DNA of 64,000 bases, taken from NCBI GenBank assembly GCA_947626285.1, contig CANQRR010000002.1, positions 1 through 64,000 on the forward strand, given 5' to 3'. This document shows positions 60,629 through 64,000 of this stretch, in pieces; the first letter of the stretch is position 1, and each line of letters opens with the position of its first letter. The notes under the pieces are model-generated. The model did not search any database. It had not been told where the DNA came from and saw only the letters and a program-made list of their open reading frames with translations. The translations under genes and the position numbers were made by a program. Origin of the DNA: an uncultured Lachnospiraceae bacterium (GTDB lineage: Bacteria > Bacillota > Clostridia > Lachnospirales > Lachnospiraceae).

Positions 60629-61183
60629 ATGATCTTGTATGTGAACGCCTGCGTAAGGGCAGAATCGAGGACAAACAGGTTGGCAAAGGCTTTATTGGAT
60701 AAGCTTGGAGCTTATGAAGAGGTCCGGTTAACCGATCTGGCGATAAAGCCGCTTAATGAGGAGAGCCTGAATTACCGCGAGGCTCAGATCGGAAAACGAA
60801 ATTATGATGACAGTATCTTTGATCTGTCGAAGCAGTTTGCAGAAGCCGATTTAATCGTTGTATCGGCTCCGTATTGGGACGGCCAGTTTCCTGCCGTCTT
60901 GAGAACATATCTTGAGAATATATACTCTATAGGCATTGTTTCGGAATACGGCGAAGACGGATGCCCGCATGGATTGTGCAAAGCGAGGAAACTATACTAT
61001 GTCACGACGGCCGGCGGAAGATATAATCCAAGGTTCAGCTATGACTATATAGCGCATTTGGCGAAGAATATGTTCGGCATTGAGGAGACGGAATTGCTCT
61101 GTGCGGAATATCTGGATATCGAAGGCAATGACGCGGAGGAAATACTATCCGGGGCAATAAGCGGTATAGATGAAATGCATTAA
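60629..61183 (+). CDS. Flavodoxin-like-fold NAD(P)H oxidoreductase
   Basis: MILYVNACVRAESRTNRLAKALLDKL; ADLIVVSAPYWDGQFPAVLRTYLENIY. Confidence 0.85.
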   Translation: MILYVNACVRAESRTNRLAKALLDKLGAYEEVRLTDLAIKPLNEESLNYREAQIGKRNYDDSIFDLSKQFAEADLIVVSAPYWDGQFPAVLRTYLENIYSIGIVSEYGEDGCPHGLCKARKLYYVTTAGGRYNPRFSYDYIAHLAKNMFGIEETELLCAEYLDIEGNDAEEILSGAISGIDEMH

Positions 61184-61207
61184 TTTCAGCTGATTGAAAT
61201 AAAACCG

Positions 61208-61246
61208 AAGGGATATGTTGCCGGTGAAAGGCAGCATATCCCTTTC
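61208..61246. terminator. Possible bidirectional terminator between convergent genes
   Basis: AAGGGATATGTTGCC-ggtgaaa-GGCAGCATATCCCTT. Confidence 0.65.
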
Positions 61247-61309
61247 CTGTAGCCTAAAATCATTCCGCGTACAATCCACAGGCAGGCTCATCCGTGGAGA
61301 AACCCGGTT

Positions 61310-61936
61310 CTACTTCGCGTTCGGCGGGCAGGTCACCGGAGCGTCGAAGCCCGGACTGAACGCGTAGAAATTCTTCGTGTCAAGCTTTTCCTGGACTTTT
61401 TCCAGGGCTTCGCCGAAGCGCTGGAAGTGTACGACTTCACGCGCGCGCAGGAAGCGGATCGGGTCGGCGACCTCCGGAATGTTGCTGACGACGCGCAGGA
61501 TGTTGTCGTAGGTCGACCGCGCCTTCTGTTCCGCCGCAAGGTCTTCGTGGAGATCGGTGACCGGGTCGCCCTTCACCTGGAATTCGCAGGCGTTGAACGG
61601 GATGCCGCCCGCCGCCTGTGGCCATACGCCGACCGTGTGGTCGATATAGTACGGCCCAAGGCCGGATTTTTCGATCTCCTCCATCGACAGACCCTTTGTA
61701 AGCTGATGGATGATCGTGCTCACGATCTCCAGATGGGCCAGCTCCTCCGTGCCGATGTCGGTGAGCAGGCCGGCCACCTGCCGATCCTTCATGGAGAAAC
61801 GCTGCGACAGGTAACGCATGGAGGCGGAGATCTCCCCGTCAGGTCCGCCGTACTGGCTGGCGATGAACTGCGCCAGCTTTGCGTTTGGCGTTGTGATGTT
61901 TACCGGATATTCCAGTCTCTTTTCATAGTACCACAT
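61310..61936 (-). CDS. cotJC: Spore coat protein CotJC (manganese-catalase family)
   Basis: MWYYEKRLEYPVNITTPNAKLAQFIASQYGGPDGEISASMRYLSQR...TDIGTEELAHLEIV. Confidence 0.93.
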   Translation of the reverse strand: MWYYEKRLEYPVNITTPNAKLAQFIASQYGGPDGEISASMRYLSQRFSMKDRQVAGLLTDIGTEELAHLEIVSTIIHQLTKGLSMEEIEKSGLGPYYIDHTVGVWPQAAGGIPFNACEFQVKGDPVTDLHEDLAAEQKARSTYDNILRVVSNIPEVADPIRFLRAREVVHFQRFGEALEKVQEKLDTKNFYAFSPGFDAPVTCPPNAK

Positions 61937-61939
61937 AAG

Positions 61940-62413
61940 CTAGCAATTCCCTCCTTCCCAAGGCCACGGCTGGTTCACCCACTGCCAGTACGCCTCACAG
62001 CTTTCGCCGGCCTGCATCAGGTTCAGCGGACCGTAGAGCTTCGCGTATTCCTTCAGCGCAGAGTTCCGCTTTTCGTTGAGGTCACGGAAATACTGCATGC
62101 CCTCCTGACAGTCGGAATGTGTGTCGAGGTAGAGAACCGCCTCATACGCTCCGAAGCTCACCTGGTCAATGTAGGCGAGCAGGCTCTTGCGGTCGCCGGT
62201 GGGCATTTCAGCGGTGCGCTGGTAGGCCGTACCGTTGCCGCAGCCACAGTCGTTTGACGCGGAACGCTGTGCAGCCGGGCTGACGCCGCAGCCGCAGTCA
62301 TTTGCCATCGGACGCGCGCCCTGTCCTGGGTTCGGATAGCCGTAGTTGCCGCGCATATTCATGTTGCGCATATTCGCGGACATGTTTTGATTCATATAGG
62401 GATTGTTGTTCAT
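61940..62413 (-). CDS. cotJB: Spore coat protein CotJB with a Cys-rich N-terminal extension
   Basis: C-terminal LLAYIDQVSFGAYEAVLYLDTHSDCQEGMQYF...YGPLNL...WQWVNQPWPWE. Confidence 0.9.
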   Translation of the reverse strand: MNNNPYMNQNMSANMRNMNMRGNYGYPNPGQGARPMANDCGCGVSPAAQRSASNDCGCGNGTAYQRTAEMPTGDRKSLLAYIDQVSFGAYEAVLYLDTHSDCQEGMQYFRDLNEKRNSALKEYAKLYGPLNLMQAGESCEAYWQWVNQPWPWEGGNC

Positions 62414-62634
62414 CTGCCGCCGCCCCCTTTCCCGCAGAACGGTTTGTGCAGGCACGGGAAGACCGTGCCTACCTGGAGACCTGTGCAAAGGTCGTAGGTC
62501 GCTTCCCATTGCTGGTACGGCACGTAGGCCATCGCCAGAGGTGCCTGTGCCTCTGTCAAATGATAATAGATTTCGTTGACGCGGCTGTTGCCCATGTTGT
62601 TGCAGCCGCAGTCAAGACTTTGTATCTCTGACAT
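62410..62634 (-). CDS. cotJA: Spore coat associated protein CotJA
   Basis: PLAMAYVPYQQWEATYDLCTGLQVGTVFPCLHKPF. Confidence 0.88.
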   Translation of the reverse strand: MSEIQSLDCGCNNMGNSRVNEIYYHLTEAQAPLAMAYVPYQQWEATYDLCTGLQVGTVFPCLHKPFCGKGGGGR

Positions 62635-62843
62635 AACTACTCCTTTCCTGAGAAATATTTTGTTCAGTATCAGAATATGACGCCGGCGCTTAAATGAGAG
62701 TTGTACCAATTCATCCGGTGCGTCATACACAGATTATTTTGCGGAAAATCGCGGGGAAAATTCCTGTTTTACTGGAAAATAGATTGGGAATATGCTATAC
62801 TTTGTTGTCAACAGGAAATGTATGGGACAACGGAAGGGGTATT

Positions 62844-64000
62844 ATGGCTTCGAGAGCAGAGCATCTGCGGCCCGTTCAGAAGAAGGGCGCGGCGGGAAAT
62901 ACATCGGGGAGAACCGGGACGAACGAAAAAAAATACACGAGAAAGGTGATCGGCGGGGAGCGGGATTACTATGATTACAACCTGCTGGCGATCGTGATCC
63001 TGCTGACCTGTTTCGGGCTTGTCATGCTGTACAGCACGAGCGCGTACGAGGCGATGGTGGAGACGGGCGGGGACGATATGTCCTATTTCCGGAAGCAGGC
63101 GCTCATCAGTATCGCCGCGCTGCTGGCGGCGCTGTTCGGCTCCCAGATCGACTACCATGTTCTGGCAAGATTTGCCATGCCGTTTTACTGGCTGTCGGTG
63201 GGATTGCTGGTCATCACGAAGTTTGTGGGAAGGACGGTCAACGGCGCGCGGCGCTGGATCTATTTCGGGCCGGTCTCGTTCCAGCCGGCGGAGATGGCGA
63301 AGCTGGCGATCATTCTGTTTCTGCCCGTGCTGATCGTGAAGATGGGACATAAGCTGAAGGGCTGGAGGGCGCCGGCGGTGGTCTTCGCGTTTGGCTTTAT
63401 CTCCGCGTTTTGTACCTATGTGTTTACGGACAACCTCAGCACGGCGATCATCATTCTGGGTATTACGGTGATCCTGATCTTCATTACGCACCCGAAGACG
63501 ATCCCGTTCGTCATCGGCGGGGCGGTAGGAGTCGTGCTGATCGGTATCCTTGTGTATGTGCTGATCAACAGCGCGAGCTCCGGGAGCTTCCGCATCCGCC
63601 GCATCCAGGTATGGCTGGATCCGGAGTCGAACGCGAGCGCGGGCGGCTACCAGGTGATGCAGGCGCTCTACGCGATCGGGTCGGGCGGATTTTTCGGCAA
63701 AGGCCTTGGAAACAGCGCGCAGAAGCTGGGGGCGTTGCCGGAGGCGCAGAACGACATGATCTTTTCGATCATCTGCGAGGAGCTGGGCGTGTTCGGAGCC
63801 GTGCTCGTGATCCTGATGTTCGTGTTCATGCTGTACCGGCTGTTCTTTATCGCGCAGAACGCTCCGGATCTGCTGGGTTCACTGATCGCGTCCGGCATCT
63901 TCGTGCACATCGCGCTGCAGGTCGTACTGAACATTGCGGTCGTGACGAACCTCATCCCGACGACGGGCATCACGCTCCCGTTTGTCAGCTACGGAGGCAC
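62844..64000 (+). CDS. FtsW/RodA/SpoVE family SEDS peptidoglycan polymerase, truncated at window end
   Basis: VMLYSTSAYEAM, VNGARRWIYFGPVSFQPAEMAKLAIILFL, LPEAQNDMIFSIICEELGVFGA, GITLPFVSYGGT. Open to the window edge, so absent from the ORF track. Confidence 0.92.
   Translation, partial: MASRAEHLRPVQKKGAAGNTSGRTGTNEKKYTRKVIGGERDYYDYNLLAIVILLTCFGLVMLYSTSAYEAMVETGGDDMSYFRKQALISIAALLAALFGSQIDYHVLARFAMPFYWLSVGLLVITKFVGRTVNGARRWIYFGPVSFQPAEMAKLAIILFLPVLIVKMGHKLKGWRAPAVVFAFGFISAFCTYVFTDNLSTAIIILGITVILIFITHPKTIPFVIGGAVGVVLIGILVYVLINSASSGSFRIRRIQVWLDPESNASAGGYQVMQALYAIGSGGFFGKGLGNSAQKLGALPEAQNDMIFSIICEELGVFGAVLVILMFVFMLYRLFFIAQNAPDLLGSLIASGIFVHIALQVVLNIAVVTNLIPTTGITLPFVSYGG

Overview
The window looks like a GC-rich Clostridia/Lachnospiraceae-type chromosome. 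Its left ~7.4 kb is the end of integrated mobile DNA: an edge-truncated small alarmone synthetase, an accessory FtsH, a MacB-like ABC fusion, and a small Uma2 island. That island lies between an intact tRNA-Pro(GGG) gene and a second partial copy of the tRNA 3' end, which reads as an att scar from sequential integration. To the right are: a YesMN/ABC/GH31x2/GH127 glycan-utilisation locus; a heterodimeric ABC exporter; leuA; a second ABC sugar-uptake operon with an uncharacterised 641-aa protein, a zinc-ribbon protein and a GH53 enzyme; a TraX-like protein; a SleB-type hydrolase; thrC; a KaiC-like/PPDK_N fusion protein; a response regulator-GH43-histidine kinase-ABC (Bce-like) module; pyrC; efp; tRNA-Arg(CCG); two paralogous SH3 proteins; rluB-ligA; metA; a LacI-type-sensor/GGDEF protein; tag; cotJABC; and the start of ftsW. 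The observations most worth follow-up are: the tandem tRNA-Pro att structure with helically phased iterons; an identical 22-bp motif in two divergent promoter regions around efp/pyrC and tRNA-Arg/SH3; the 11-bp phased TGTCAG repeats ahead of the Bce-like transporter; the unknown protein/zinc-ribbon/GH53 overlap cluster; the pseudo-KaiC/PPDK_N protein with a G9 tract and competing hairpins in its leader; and the HTH-less sugar-sensor diguanylate cyclase. No CRISPR array or rRNA was seen. All family names come from reading motifs by eye; no database search was run.
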